Part shown: one piece after another, positions 11,575 to 19,550 of the stretch
How positions within the stretch are numbered: position 1 is the first letter of the stretch
How the letters are laid out: the number at the start of each line of letters is the position of its first letter
Assembly: GCA_011525755.1 (NCBI GenBank)
Contig: WYBS01000154.1
Location: forward strand, 1 to 43,760
Origin: Planctomycetaceae bacterium
GTDB taxonomy: Bacteria; Planctomycetota; PLA2
Reading direction: 5' to 3'
DNA length: 43,760 bases
Program-made: the position numbers and the translations under genes
The notes under the pieces: generated by a model
Databases searched by the model: none
Seen by the model: the letters and a program-made list of their open reading frames with translations, nothing else
Told to the model about the DNA's origin: nothing

Positions 11575-12995
11575 GGTTTCGATTCTCCTATCTCCGGCAA
11601 CGATTCGGGGCCGGAAGCCGTGGGGCTCGAGAGGCGGTCGACGAGGATCACGCCGGGACGGCCCGGGTCGGGCCGGATCACGACCGCGTACGCGTCGCGG
11701 CCGGCGGTGATCCGCACGTCCGCCTCGACCTCTCCCCCGAGACGCACCGCGTGGACCCCTGCCGGGAGCGGAATCCGCGCGACCTGGATGTGGGCGGGCA
11801 GCGAGCTCCACGACCGGGTGTCCGCCCGCTCGGTCGCCGTCCAGATCAGGTTGGCGAGGGCGAAGCCGAGCTCCGCCGCGTCCCCGGTGCTGTTCCGGTT
11901 CCTGCTCTTGACGGCCTCGGAGCTCGCCGTGGTGATCGTCGCCTTCACGGCCCTCCGGATGACCGCGCGGGCGATGATCAGCGGCATCATCTTCTCGAGC
12001 TGCTGCCCCGCCACCATGTTCACGTCGAGGAGGGTCTCCGTCGCGGCCTTCCGCCCGTAGGCCGTGACCTCGAGCTGCGGCACGCCCGGCACGTGGACCG
12101 CGAGGACCGGCACCGGCACTTCCGTCTGCATGAGCGGGACGTAGGAGTCCGTGACGAGCGCCGCGGCGATCTGCGCGATCCGGAGCGCGAGATCGGTCGG
12201 CGGCGACTGGCCGGTCGTGTAGAACGGCCCCGGGCCCGCGAGGTAGAAGACGTGCAGCACGCCCTCCCCCGGCGCGGCGTAGCGCCCCTCCTTCGCGCGG
12301 CGGTGCGCCTCCTCCGCGATCCCGAGGCCGGGCTCGTAGGAGAGGCACCGCTCGTACGCGCGCGCGGCGCCGTCCCGCGCGCCGGTCGCCTCGAGGATGA
12401 TCCCCTGGAGGTAGGCGCCGATCCCGACCCGCCGGTACTCCTGCCGCGGCTTGTAGCCGAGATCCTCGCCGAGCGGCGATTCGACGATCCGCTGCTGCTT
12501 CTCGCCGATCTGGAGGGCGTACGCGTAGGCGTCCCCCTCCGTCTGGCTCGAGTGCACGAGCAGGTCGCAGAGGCAGAGCATCACGCGCACGAGGATCAGC
12601 TCGTAGTCGGCGCCGGCGTAGGAGCGCGCCATGTCGTCGGTGAGCACCGAGGCGAAGAACTCCTTCGCGGTCTTCGACTCGTGCCCGTCGAGCTGGTCGC
12701 GCGCCTTGCGCAAAAGCTCGATCGCCACCTCGGGGCGCCCGAGCGCGAGCTGGGTCATCGCCTTGTCGAGCAGCAGCAGGTACGTGTCGCCCTTGCCCGC
12801 CTTGACCCCGAGCCCGTTCGAGCTGGCGACGGTCTCGACGCTCTCGCCCGTCTCCTTGGCGATGAGGCGGTCGACGGCGGCGTCGGCGCCCTCGAAGTCG
12901 CCCTGCAGATAGTGTCCCCGGAACTCCGCGAGCTTGTCCGAGTAGGACCGGCAGCCGACGACCGCCAGCGCGAGCAGCAGCAGGGCGGCCCGCAC
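11571..12995 (-). CDS. COG3014-like lipoprotein
   Basis: A 474-residue exported lipoprotein. The GTG start gives VRAALLLLALAVVGC with a lipobox Cys at about residue 15. The first half is alpha-helical and TPR-like (LAEFRGHYLQGDFEGADAAV, then further helix pairs). The second half contains the segment around LEKMMPLIIARAVIRRAVK and ends in a beta-rich part. This layout, and its place next to an LpoB-like gene, match the uncharacterised COG3014 family that accompanies LpoB/YcfM in Proteobacteria. The function of COG3014 is not known to me. The start is 5 nt after the LpoB-like stop, and the stop overlaps the next gene as GTGA. Confidence 0.72.
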   Translation of the reverse strand: MRAALLLLALAVVGCRSYSDKLAEFRGHYLQGDFEGADAAVDRLIAKETGESVETVASSNGLGVKAGKGDTYLLLLDKAMTQLALGRPEVAIELLRKARDQLDGHESKTAKEFFASVLTDDMARSYAGADYELILVRVMLCLCDLLVHSSQTEGDAYAYALQIGEKQQRIVESPLGEDLGYKPRQEYRRVGIGAYLQGIILEATGARDGAARAYERCLSYEPGLGIAEEAHRRAKEGRYAAPGEGVLHVFYLAGPGPFYTTGQSPPTDLALRIAQIAAALVTDSYVPLMQTEVPVPVLAVHVPGVPQLEVTAYGRKAATETLLDVNMVAGQQLEKMMPLIIARAVIRRAVKATITTASSEAVKSRNRNSTGDAAELGFALANLIWTATERADTRSWSSLPAHIQVARIPLPAGVHAVRLGGEVEADVRITAGRDAYAVVIRPDPGRPGVILVDRLSSPTASGPESLPEIGESKP

Positions 12996-13000
12996 GGCTG

Positions 13001-13591
13001 CTACCGGTAGGCCTTGCGGACCCTCGCGGTCTCCTTCTGCATCAGCCGGCCGCTCCTCGCGTCGATCAGCTCGAGCGTGAGGAGGTAGTCGCGCTGCCTC
13101 TCCTTGTCGCCCTCGGTGGAGAGCGTCGTGTAGACGGCCCACAGGAGGTAGTCCGGATCCTGGCCTTCCGCGCGCAGGACGCTCACGAACTTCTCGCGTC
13201 CGTCGTGGAGGAAGAGGTCCTCCGCGCGCATGGAGTTCACCTGGAGCCCGTGGTCGACGTAGCGCTGGCCGATCATGTCGTACCGCTTCGCCTGGAAGAT
13301 GACGGTCTCGATGATCTGGTTCGTGGAGTCGCGGATGTCGCCGAGCTCCTCGGCGCCGCGGTTCTCGATGCCCACGAACGCGATCTTCCGCACGGCGCCC
13401 TCGGGGAAGCGCGCCTCCTCGGCCTTGAGCAGCTTCCGCGTCGCCTCCTCGATGAGGGCGTTGTAGGTCTCGGCGCCTGCCGTCCGCGCGCCGACGGTGT
13501 CGCCCTCGTCGCCGCTCTTCACGCGGCCCTTGGGACTGCCCTTGCAGCCGAGCGCAAGCGAGGCGAGGAGGATGAGGGTCATCGTTCGCAT
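13001..13591 (-). CDS. LpoB-like penicillin-binding-protein activator lipoprotein
   Basis: A 196-residue lipoprotein: leader MRTMTLILLASLALGC with lipobox Cys at residue 16, then a short linker and a CsgG/LpoB-type alpha/beta domain. Seen directly: VRKIAFVGIENRGAEELGD near residue 68, QVNSMRAEDLF near 117, the GQDPDYLLW strand and a C-terminal RKAYR, all typical of this superfamily. In E. coli LpoB is an outer-membrane lipoprotein that reaches through the peptidoglycan to stimulate PBP1b. Whether this homologue does so is inferred. A GGAG ribosome site lies 8 nt before the ATG. It is the first gene of the lipoprotein operon. Confidence 0.78.
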   Translation of the reverse strand: MRTMTLILLASLALGCKGSPKGRVKSGDEGDTVGARTAGAETYNALIEEATRKLLKAEEARFPEGAVRKIAFVGIENRGAEELGDIRDSTNQIIETVIFQAKRYDMIGQRYVDHGLQVNSMRAEDLFLHDGREKFVSVLRAEGQDPDYLLWAVYTTLSTEGDKERQRDYLLTLELIDARSGRLMQKETARVRKAYR

Positions 13592-13697
13592 GAGGTCTCC
13601 TGGGGTTCCGGGTCACTATCGCCCAGCCCGGGGACGCGTCAAGCGATCGCCGTGCCGCTCCGGCGAGGCGATGTCCGGGGGGTCCGGGGGCGGGACG

Positions 13698-13717
13698 GTG
13701 TCCCCGTCGAGGGACAC
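13698..13717 (-). terminator. Hairpin after the inositol-phosphate synthase gene
   Basis: GTGTCCC (13698-13704) and GGGACAC (13711-13717) form a perfect 7-bp stem around CGTCGA, 16 nt past the stop of the minus-strand gene. It is followed by a C-rich tract instead of a T-run, so it is terminator-like only. Confidence 0.4.
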
Positions 13718-13733
13718 ACGTCCACGCCGACCG

Positions 13734-14945
13734 TCACGCGGACCGGGACTCGGCCCCCTTCTTCGCCCGCGCCGCGTACGCGCGGAGCATCTCGAACTGG
13801 GCCGGGAAGGAGTGCACCTCGACCCCGTAGGGATCCTTGAAGAAGCAGGCGAGGTGGTCGAGGGCGCCCTTCTCGCCCCGCGCGCGGGAGAGCGCCGCGA
13901 GCCGCGCGAGGTCGAGCACGAGCGGCGCCGCGAGCGCGGAGTCGCAGCCCTGCCACGTGAACTGCATCGACATGCGCGCGCCGAGGAACCCCTCGAAGTG
14001 GATGTAGTCGTAGGCGACCTTCCAGTCGTCGAGGCTCGGCACGAAGTCGATGTGCACCGAGCTGTGGCCCGCCTCGCCGAGGATCGCCCGGAGCGACCGG
14101 TCCTTGCTCGAGCACTTCGCGCTCCGCGCCTTCGGGTCGGTGAGCGACTGCCCGTCCGGGTTGCCGAGCATGTTGTAGCCCTCCCACGCGAGGACGCGCA
14201 GGTTGCGGGCCGCGAAGAGCGGCGCGAGCGTCGTCTTGACGAGCGTCTCGCCCGTCTTCCCGTCCCGCCCGGCGTGCACCGTGCCCCGCGCGAGCGCGAG
14301 CTCGTCGAGCGCGCGCACGGACGAGCCCGTGCTCGGGGTGAAGTTCACGTATGCGTACCCGGCGTCGAGGGCGGCGTAGGCGTAGAGGAGCGAGGCCGGG
14401 AAGACCTCCGGCCTGTCGTCGTCGAGCGCCGCGCGGAGCGCCGCGAGCGAGTCCCACTCGTGCCGCGGCTCGGGCAGCGGCTCCGTGGTGGCGACGTTCA
14501 CGACGACGACGTCCGCGAGCGCGTTCCGCTTCTGGAAGTCGCGGAGATCCCTCTGGATCGCGGCGAGCCCGGCGCCGGGACCGTCCTCGATGCGCCGCTT
14601 CGGGCCCGCGAGCGGGCGCACGGGCCGCGTCGGGTACCCGTCGCGCACCTCGGCCTGGACCTTGTCGAGGTCGTCCGCGAGCGCGTCGAGCAGGCGGTCG
14701 GTGAGGACGCCGGCGCGCCGCTCGAAGTCGCGCGCGGACTCCATGAGCGTCCGCCCGCCCACCTCGTGGCCGCCGAAGACGAGGTCCTCGACGGGCGGGA
14801 GCGGCAGCTCCCGGAGATCCCTCAGCTCCGTCACGAGGCCCACGCGCCCCGCGAGCCCCTTGGCCACGGCGCGCGCGCCGACGACCGTCATCATGCCCAC
14901 GTTGCCGCAGGCGCCGATGAGCCACACTCCCGTCTTCGCCCTCAC
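13734..14945 (-). CDS. ino1: Inositol-3-phosphate synthase (myo-inositol-1-phosphate synthase family)
   Basis: A 403-residue NAD-dependent isomerase of the MIPS family, which turns glucose 6-phosphate into inositol 3-phosphate. The N-terminal Rossmann motif GACGNVG lies at residues 11-17. Further family marks are VVVNVATTEP, YVNFTPS(T)GSS, GKTGETLVKTTLAP, WEGYNMLGNPDG and DFVPSLDDWK. The length and order resemble the shorter bacterial/archaeal type instead of the eukaryotic one. The GTG start overlaps the upstream stop as GTGA, so translation is probably coupled to the small membrane protein. The product could feed phosphatidylinositol-type lipids, a compatible solute or a thiol. No inositol phosphatase or PI synthase is in the window. 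Confidence 0.9.
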   Translation of the reverse strand: MRAKTGVWLIGACGNVGMMTVVGARAVAKGLAGRVGLVTELRDLRELPLPPVEDLVFGGHEVGGRTLMESARDFERRAGVLTDRLLDALADDLDKVQAEVRDGYPTRPVRPLAGPKRRIEDGPGAGLAAIQRDLRDFQKRNALADVVVVNVATTEPLPEPRHEWDSLAALRAALDDDRPEVFPASLLYAYAALDAGYAYVNFTPSTGSSVRALDELALARGTVHAGRDGKTGETLVKTTLAPLFAARNLRVLAWEGYNMLGNPDGQSLTDPKARSAKCSSKDRSLRAILGEAGHSSVHIDFVPSLDDWKVAYDYIHFEGFLGARMSMQFTWQGCDSALAAPLVLDLARLAALSRARGEKGALDHLACFFKDPYGVEVHSFPAQFEMLRAYAARAKKGAESRSA

Positions 14946-15730
14946 TGCTTCTCCTCCAGCGCCTGCCGGTAGGCGCGCACGAACTCCTCGGCGCCGGGGT
15001 ACGCGCTCGAAAGGAGCGCCCCGCCTCCGGGCGCGGGCGGCCGGAGCGCCTTCAGCACCTCGCCCCCCGAAGCCCCCTCGCCTCCCTCCGCGCGGGAGAG
15101 CGCCGCCTCCGCGGCGCGCCGGTCCTCGGGCCGGCGCACGCCGCGCTCGATCGCCTCGCGCAGGGCAAGGGCCTCCTCGGGCATGAGGCGCTCGCCGCGC
15201 GCGAGCTTCTCCAGCGTCGCCGTGGCGACGTCGGCCGCGCCGTCCTCCGCGGCGGCGGGAAGGACGACGATCCCCGTCCCTTGAGGCGGCGCCTCCTCGC
15301 GCACGCGCGGGAGGAGCGAAGCGGCGAAGAGCAGGAACGCGGCGAGCGGCACGAAGGCCGCCTCGCGCGGCACCGGCGAGCGAGGGAGCCTGCCCTGCCG
15401 CGGGATCTCCTCCGCGACGCGGATCGTCAGGGGGTCCGGGGGCAGCGTCGCGACCGTCGTGAAGCGCTCTTCCGTGCCGAGGCGCCGGTCGAGGTAGAGC
15501 GCCGCGGCGGTCGTGTCGATCGGATCGCCGAGGAGCGCCGCCACGAGTCCCGCGGCCGCGCCGGCGCCGAGGAGCGCCCACGGCAGCGCGGCGGGGCCGA
15601 ACGGCATCGCGAGAAGGCCCAGGACCGAGCCCGCGAGCGCGCCGCGCGCGGCGCCCTTGAGGAGCCGCACCGTCTCGAGCCGGCGGCGCGCGCGGCGCAC
15701 GAGGAGGCGGGCGTCCTCGTAGGCCGTCAC
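14942..15730 (-). CDS. Membrane protein of unknown function
   Basis: A 262-residue protein. A basic N-terminus (RRARRRLETVRLLKG) precedes two hydrophobic helices (about residues 30-48 and 50-70). A short loop containing LYLDRRLGTEERFTTV follows, then a third helix (about 120-140) and a mostly helical, acidic C-terminal region of about 115 residues. The pattern of two helices followed by a conserved-looking LDRRLG loop recalls the N-terminal part of larger DUF4175-like membrane proteins, but this is a weak resemblance. Both ends overlap neighbours as GTGA (YdjY-domain gene before, inositol-phosphate synthase after), so the three are one coupled unit. Confidence 0.7.
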   Translation of the reverse strand: MTAYEDARLLVRRARRRLETVRLLKGAARGALAGSVLGLLAMPFGPAALPWALLGAGAAAGLVAALLGDPIDTTAAALYLDRRLGTEERFTTVATLPPDPLTIRVAEEIPRQGRLPRSPVPREAAFVPLAAFLLFAASLLPRVREEAPPQGTGIVVLPAAAEDGAADVATATLEKLARGERLMPEEALALREAIERGVRRPEDRRAAEAALSRAEGGEGASGGEVLKALRPPAPGGGALLSSAYPGAEEFVRAYRQALEEKQ

Positions 15731-16614
15731 TTCCCCTCCCCGGGCCCCTCCGCCTGCCTCTTCCTCTCCTCGTCGCGCTTGCGGCGGGCCTCGAGCACCT
15801 CCTCGGGGAGCTCGAGCGGAGTGAACTCCGTCACCTTGTCGAGGGGTTTCCTCGAGAAGAGGACGGTGACGCGCGTGCCGATCTCGGGGACGCGCGCGTG
15901 GATCGCCTCGTAGGTGCCGTTCTCGGGCGCGCCCTCCTCGGTGTTGTCGATGAGCGCGGTCGGCGTGCTGTAGCAGGCGACGACGAGGCGGTCCACCTCG
16001 GCGCCGAACCACATCTTGTGGTGCGGGGGGCCCTCGTCGATCATCTGCGAGCCCGTGTAGACGAGCTTGCCCGGCTGCATGACGTCGATCGTGCGGTAGT
16101 TCCAGAGCAGGTCCTCGATGCGCGCGCGGACCTGCTTTTTCTCCGCGTCCTGCCACTCGAGGCAGATGTGGACGACGTCGCCCTCGGGCGGGAAGGTCTC
16201 GCCCGTCTCCTCGTCCCAGCGGAAGGGCTTGCCCGGCTTGAACCCGGCGCAGAGCAGCGCGTTGTTGAGGCAGGTCGCGTAGCCCTTCATGCGCTCGCCG
16301 GACGGCCGGCGCTTCGAGGTCCAGGGGCCCGGGTCGAGGAGCACGATCGTCTCGTGCGCCTTCGCGGGCGACACGTTGACGAGGTACTCGCACGGCCCTC
16401 CGCCGCGGTACGCGATCTCGCCGACGGCGGTGACGAGCCCCTCCTCCCACGCGATCCGGAACCGCTTGCAGGTGGCGGCGAACTCCTCGGACGTGCGGAG
16501 GATCTTCGCGACGTCGATCGGTGCCGGCTCCGCGGGCGCGGGCGCGGCGGGTTCCGCGGGCTCCTGCCCGAGGGTCGTGAGCGCAAGGAGCGCGATCGCG
16601 GCCGCGGTTCTCAT
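15727..16614 (-). CDS. Exported YdjY-domain protein
   Basis: A 295-residue secreted protein. The signal peptide MRTAAAIALLALTTLGQ is followed by a Pro/Ala-rich spacer. The body carries the pattern of YdjY-domain proteins: CEYLVNVSPAKAHETIVL, then a helix ending NNALLCAGFKPGKP, a Pro/Glu strand pair (GDVVHICLEW) and a KLVYTGSQM strand. The function of this domain is unknown. The C-terminal 35 residues are a charged helix. ATG 16614 has an AGGAG site 9 nt upstream and gives the signal peptide. It is the first gene of the unit that ends with inositol-phosphate synthase. Confidence 0.65.
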   Translation of the reverse strand: MRTAAAIALLALTTLGQEPAEPAAPAPAEPAPIDVAKILRTSEEFAATCKRFRIAWEEGLVTAVGEIAYRGGGPCEYLVNVSPAKAHETIVLLDPGPWTSKRRPSGERMKGYATCLNNALLCAGFKPGKPFRWDEETGETFPPEGDVVHICLEWQDAEKKQVRARIEDLLWNYRTIDVMQPGKLVYTGSQMIDEGPPHHKMWFGAEVDRLVVACYSTPTALIDNTEEGAPENGTYEAIHARVPEIGTRVTVLFSRKPLDKVTEFTPLELPEEVLEARRKRDEERKRQAEGPGEGK

Positions 16615-16683
16615 GGGGAAGGATCTCCTGCAAAGGGCGTGCGCCATCCGCACTTGGAACGCTCGGGGGTCCGGGGGGTTCGT

Positions 16684-16715
16684 TGTACATGCGCGCGCCA
16701 GCGGCTGTACATGCG
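16684..16715. repeat. Paired TGTACATGCG motifs, 22 bp apart
   Basis: TGTACATGCG occurs at 16684-16693 and 16706-16715 in the 145-bp gap between the esterase stop and the YdjY-domain start. The 22-bp spacing equals about two helical turns, as expected for a dimeric regulator binding one face, upstream of the minus-strand YdjY operon. The match is exact over 10 bp. No known regulator is assigned. Confidence 0.35.
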
Positions 16716-16759
16716 ATGCCGGAGGGTTCCGGCGGGGCGTCGCGGCGCACACGGGTGTC

Positions 16760-18826
16760 TCACCGGAGCTTCGCGAGCGCCTCCTGGACGAAGCCCTCGA
16801 TCCGGGGGTCGCGCGCCCAGCCGCTGATGTCGGAGACGGGGCCGTAGACCGGCCGCACGAGCGGGGACGCTCCGCCCTCGCGCGCCTTCCACATCCGCTC
16901 GAGCGCGGCGACGGCGTCGGCGCCGCCGAGCCGGCCGAGCGCGCCGCACGCCGCCTCCGCGAGGGCCTGCGCGTAGGGGAGCGGCCGCTGGTTCTCCGTG
17001 TCGAAGCGCACCGCGGGGCCGTCGAGGAGGACGGCGTCCACCACGGTCGCGGCGATCTGCGCGGCGGCCTTCGGGGGCGCGAACGTGCCGAGAAGCTCGC
17101 ACGCGCGCGTCATCGTCGGCAGGATCGTCTCCCAGTCGCTCTGCGAGAGCACGCCGCCCTGCGTGCGCTTCGCGAGGTACTCGCCGCGCCTCTTCAGGAA
17201 GCGGAGCACCGCCTCGCCGCCCTTCGGGTCGTTGATCTCGCCCACCGCGGCGAGCATCTCGAGGAGCGCGTTCGCCTCCTCCTCGACGAGGAGGACGCGG
17301 CCGAGCGTGTCGAGCTCCTCCGCAGCCTTCCTGCCGCCGAGCACGCGGGCGGCGTAGCGGCGCACGTCCGAGCCTGCGTCGGGCCGGAGCAGGATCTTCG
17401 CGACGGCGGAAGACGTCTTCGGGTCCGCGCACACGACGAGCCTCGGCACCGCCTGCTCCGCGACGCCGCCGCCGGTCTTCAGGTCCTTGAGGAGGTCCGA
17501 GAGCGACTCGTCGCCCGCCTCCGCCTCGCCGAGCGGCGGGAGGTACTTCTTCTCGTCGCGCGAGACCTTCCTCGCGAAGGAGGAGAGCGGCCGCACCTGC
17601 GGCCGGAACCTCGGCTTCCTCCCGAGCGTCCGCGCGTCGAAGAAGCGGAAGATGTCCTCGACGACCTCCTGCGGGAAGTCGTGGCCGCGCTTCGGCAGCT
17701 CGGTGTAGACGAAGTCCGTGTCGGTGCCGAGGAGGTTCTGCATGGCGGGGCGGACGCCGTCGACGGGGCAGCGCGGGTCGTCGTCGCTGTGGTAGACGTA
17801 GAACCCCGTCCGCGTCTTCTCGAGCGCGGAGATCCCGTCCACCCCGTACGACGACGCGGGTGCGATCGCGGCCCACGTCTCGGGCAGGCGCGAGCCCTGC
17901 GCCCACGTCCCGCCGCCCCCCATCGAGTGGCCGACGAGGTAGATCCGGTTCTCGTCGATGTGGTAGAGCGCGAGAAGCTCCTCGAGCATCGCGTCGATCA
18001 GGTCGTCGTTCATGCGCGAGCGCCAGCCGGCCTCCGCCGCGGTCGGGCAGGCGCAGATCCAGCCGCGCGCCTCGCAGAGCCGCTGGTAGAAGTTCATCGC
18101 CTCGGCGCCGCTGCCGACGACGAGCTTCCCGTCCGCCCCCCCGGCCCCCCCGCCATGGAGACCGACGACGAGCGGCGTCGGCAGGAGAGGATCGTAGCTC
18201 TCCGGGACGAGCAGCGTGTACCGGGCGTTCTCCGCGAGCTTGTCGGCGCGAAGCGCGACCATCCGGTCCTTCTGGTAGCCCTTCTTCTCGCGCGCGGAGC
18301 GCCACGCGCGGCGGAGCGTGCGCTCGTCGAAGGGGAAGGCCGGCCGCGCGCGGATCCGGAGGAGTATCCCCTCGCGCGCCGTCTCGTCGGCCTCGAGGTA
18401 CTCGCGCGCGAGCGCGACGTCGTCGGCCCAGCTCCCCTTCGGCGCCTTCTGGCCGAGGCGCTTGCGCGCCCCCTCGTGGGCGGGGTCGAGGCGGAGGACG
18501 ATCTCGAGCGCGTACTCCTCCTCGTCGCGGAGCTTTTGCGCCGCGCACCAGTCGGCGAGCTCGAGCGCCGCCGCCGCGTCCTTCGCCTCGAGCAGGCGCC
18601 GCTGGAACTCCTGCTCGGGCGGCGGCGTCCGGTCGATCGACTTCACCTTCTCCCTCGGGAAGCGCTGGACGCCGAGCGTCATGCCGGGCAGCGTCGAGCG
18701 GAAGGGGTTGACGACGACCTCGGGCTCCTCGGCGACGACCGCGCCGTGGATCTTCTTGCCGCCCTTCATGTGGACGGTGTCGGCGAGGGCAAGGGTCGCG
18801 AGGAGCAGGGGCGCGAGAAAGCGCAC
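16760..18826 (-). CDS. Secreted alpha/beta-hydrolase (esterase) with C-terminal HEAT-like repeats
   Basis: A 688-residue exported protein. A short signal peptide (MRFLAPLLLATLALA) is followed by a small beta domain with KGGKKIHGAVV (about 20-65) and a helical region. The hydrolase of the LpqC/feruloyl-esterase/PHB-depolymerase type spans about 200-400. Visible catalytic parts: oxyanion loop HGGG (224-227), nucleophile S301 in GHSMGGGG, Asp in YHSDDDPRCP (348-350) and H382 in KRGHDFP. Residues from about 430 to the end form helical repeats of HEAT type (for example VRRYAARVLGGRKAAEELDT), probably for binding a partner or polymer. The start is GTG 18826, given by a nearby -10 box instead of a ribosome site. 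The substrate is unknown. Confidence 0.85.
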   Translation of the reverse strand: MRFLAPLLLATLALADTVHMKGGKKIHGAVVAEEPEVVVNPFRSTLPGMTLGVQRFPREKVKSIDRTPPPEQEFQRRLLEAKDAAAALELADWCAAQKLRDEEEYALEIVLRLDPAHEGARKRLGQKAPKGSWADDVALAREYLEADETAREGILLRIRARPAFPFDERTLRRAWRSAREKKGYQKDRMVALRADKLAENARYTLLVPESYDPLLPTPLVVGLHGGGAGGADGKLVVGSGAEAMNFYQRLCEARGWICACPTAAEAGWRSRMNDDLIDAMLEELLALYHIDENRIYLVGHSMGGGGTWAQGSRLPETWAAIAPASSYGVDGISALEKTRTGFYVYHSDDDPRCPVDGVRPAMQNLLGTDTDFVYTELPKRGHDFPQEVVEDIFRFFDARTLGRKPRFRPQVRPLSSFARKVSRDEKKYLPPLGEAEAGDESLSDLLKDLKTGGGVAEQAVPRLVVCADPKTSSAVAKILLRPDAGSDVRRYAARVLGGRKAAEELDTLGRVLLVEEEANALLEMLAAVGEINDPKGGEAVLRFLKRRGEYLAKRTQGGVLSQSDWETILPTMTRACELLGTFAPPKAAAQIAATVVDAVLLDGPAVRFDTENQRPLPYAQALAEAACGALGRLGGADAVAALERMWKAREGGASPLVRPVYGPVSDISGWARDPRIEGFVQEALAKLR

Positions 18827-18838
18827 CGTACCATTCTA
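18827..18838 (-). promoter_or_regulatory. Predicted leaderless promoter of the esterase gene
   Basis: TAGAAT (18833-18838, minus strand) is followed by 6 nt and the GTG start. No ribosome site is present. No clear -35 is seen; upstream is a G/C homopolymer tract. Confidence 0.5.
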
Positions 18839-18900
18839 CGGGGCGGACGCGGGGGGGGCTCCGGGGGCCCGCCTTCGCGCTTCGCGCCTCGGCGGGCAAG

Positions 18901-19455
18901 CTACGAGCGGAGGTCCTTGAGCCGGAGGAGGCACTCGAAGGCGATCCCCTCCCGCGCGAACGCCTCGGCGGCGCCGGACTCCCGGTCGACGAGGCCGAAG
19001 ACGCCGAGGACCTCGGCGTTCCACTCCTCGCGGACGCGGTGGACGGCCTTGAGCGAGGAGCCGCCGGTCGAGAACGTGTCCTCGACGATCACGACGCGCG
19101 GCCGAGGGGTGTCGGGGCGCGGGCCCTCGACCGAGCGCTTCGTGCCGTGGCCCTTCGGTTCCTTCCGGACGAGGAACCCGGCGAGCGGCACGCCCAGCCT
19201 CCCGGCGTGGTGGAGGATCGCGCCGACCATCGGGTCCGCTCCCATCGTCATGCCGCCGACCGCGTCGGGCTTCCTCGGCGCGATCCTCTCCCAGAGGAGC
19301 TCCGCGAGCAGCGCCGCGCCCTCCGCGGAGAGGGTGAAGAGCCGGCCGTCGACGTAGACGTCGGACTTCGCGCCGCTCGCGAGCGTGAAGTCGCCGAACT
19401 TCACGGCGCGCTCCTTGAGGAGGGTCTTCAGGCGCTCGATCCGGGGGTCGGCCAC
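18901..19455 (-). CDS. pyrE: Orotate phosphoribosyltransferase PyrE
   Basis: Joins orotate to PRPP to give OMP in pyrimidine synthesis; cytosolic. The 184-residue length fits the short bacterial OPRT class. Seen: FGDFTLASGAKSDVYVDGR near the N-terminus, GGMTMGADPMVGAI (about 67-80), the flexible-loop lysines and histidine in VRKEPKGHGTK (96-106), and the PRPP loop VVIVEDTFSTGGSS (121-134). The phrase VEDTFSTGGS replaces the common EDVITTGGS. The GTG start is supported by a -10 box 6 nt upstream. It stands alone, separated from clpC by a terminator, and other pyr genes are absent. Confidence 0.93.
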   Translation of the reverse strand: MADPRIERLKTLLKERAVKFGDFTLASGAKSDVYVDGRLFTLSAEGAALLAELLWERIAPRKPDAVGGMTMGADPMVGAILHHAGRLGVPLAGFLVRKEPKGHGTKRSVEGPRPDTPRPRVVIVEDTFSTGGSSLKAVHRVREEWNAEVLGVFGLVDRESGAAEAFAREGIAFECLLRLKDLRS

Positions 19456-19467
19456 GCCGACACTCTA
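19456..19467 (-). promoter_or_regulatory. Predicted leaderless promoter of pyrE
   Basis: TAGAGT (19462-19467, minus strand) lies 6 nt before the GTG start, with no ribosome site between them. Confidence 0.45.
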
Positions 19468-19496
19468 CCTCCCCCCGGGCCCCCCTCCATCCAATG

Positions 19497-19524
19497 AAAA
19501 AGGGCCCGCCGGAGCGGGCCTTTT
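19497..19524. terminator. Rho-independent terminator after clpC (bidirectional)
   Basis: GGCCCGC (19503-19509) pairs with GCGGGCC (19514-19520) around CGGA. An A-run flanks one side and a T-run the other, so the minus-strand transcript of clpC ends in a U-run 27 nt after the stop. It is the clearest intrinsic terminator in the window and works in either direction. Confidence 0.85.
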
Positions 19525-19550
19525 CGTTGAAGTGTGTCAGGCTCCGTACT

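Noticed and set aside
11571-13616. One long minus-strand frame joining the COG3014-like gene to the LpoB-like region as a single fusion protein
   Set aside because: The upstream part is out of frame with the LpoB-like protein and has no protein character; the lipobox at GTG 12995 marks the true start.
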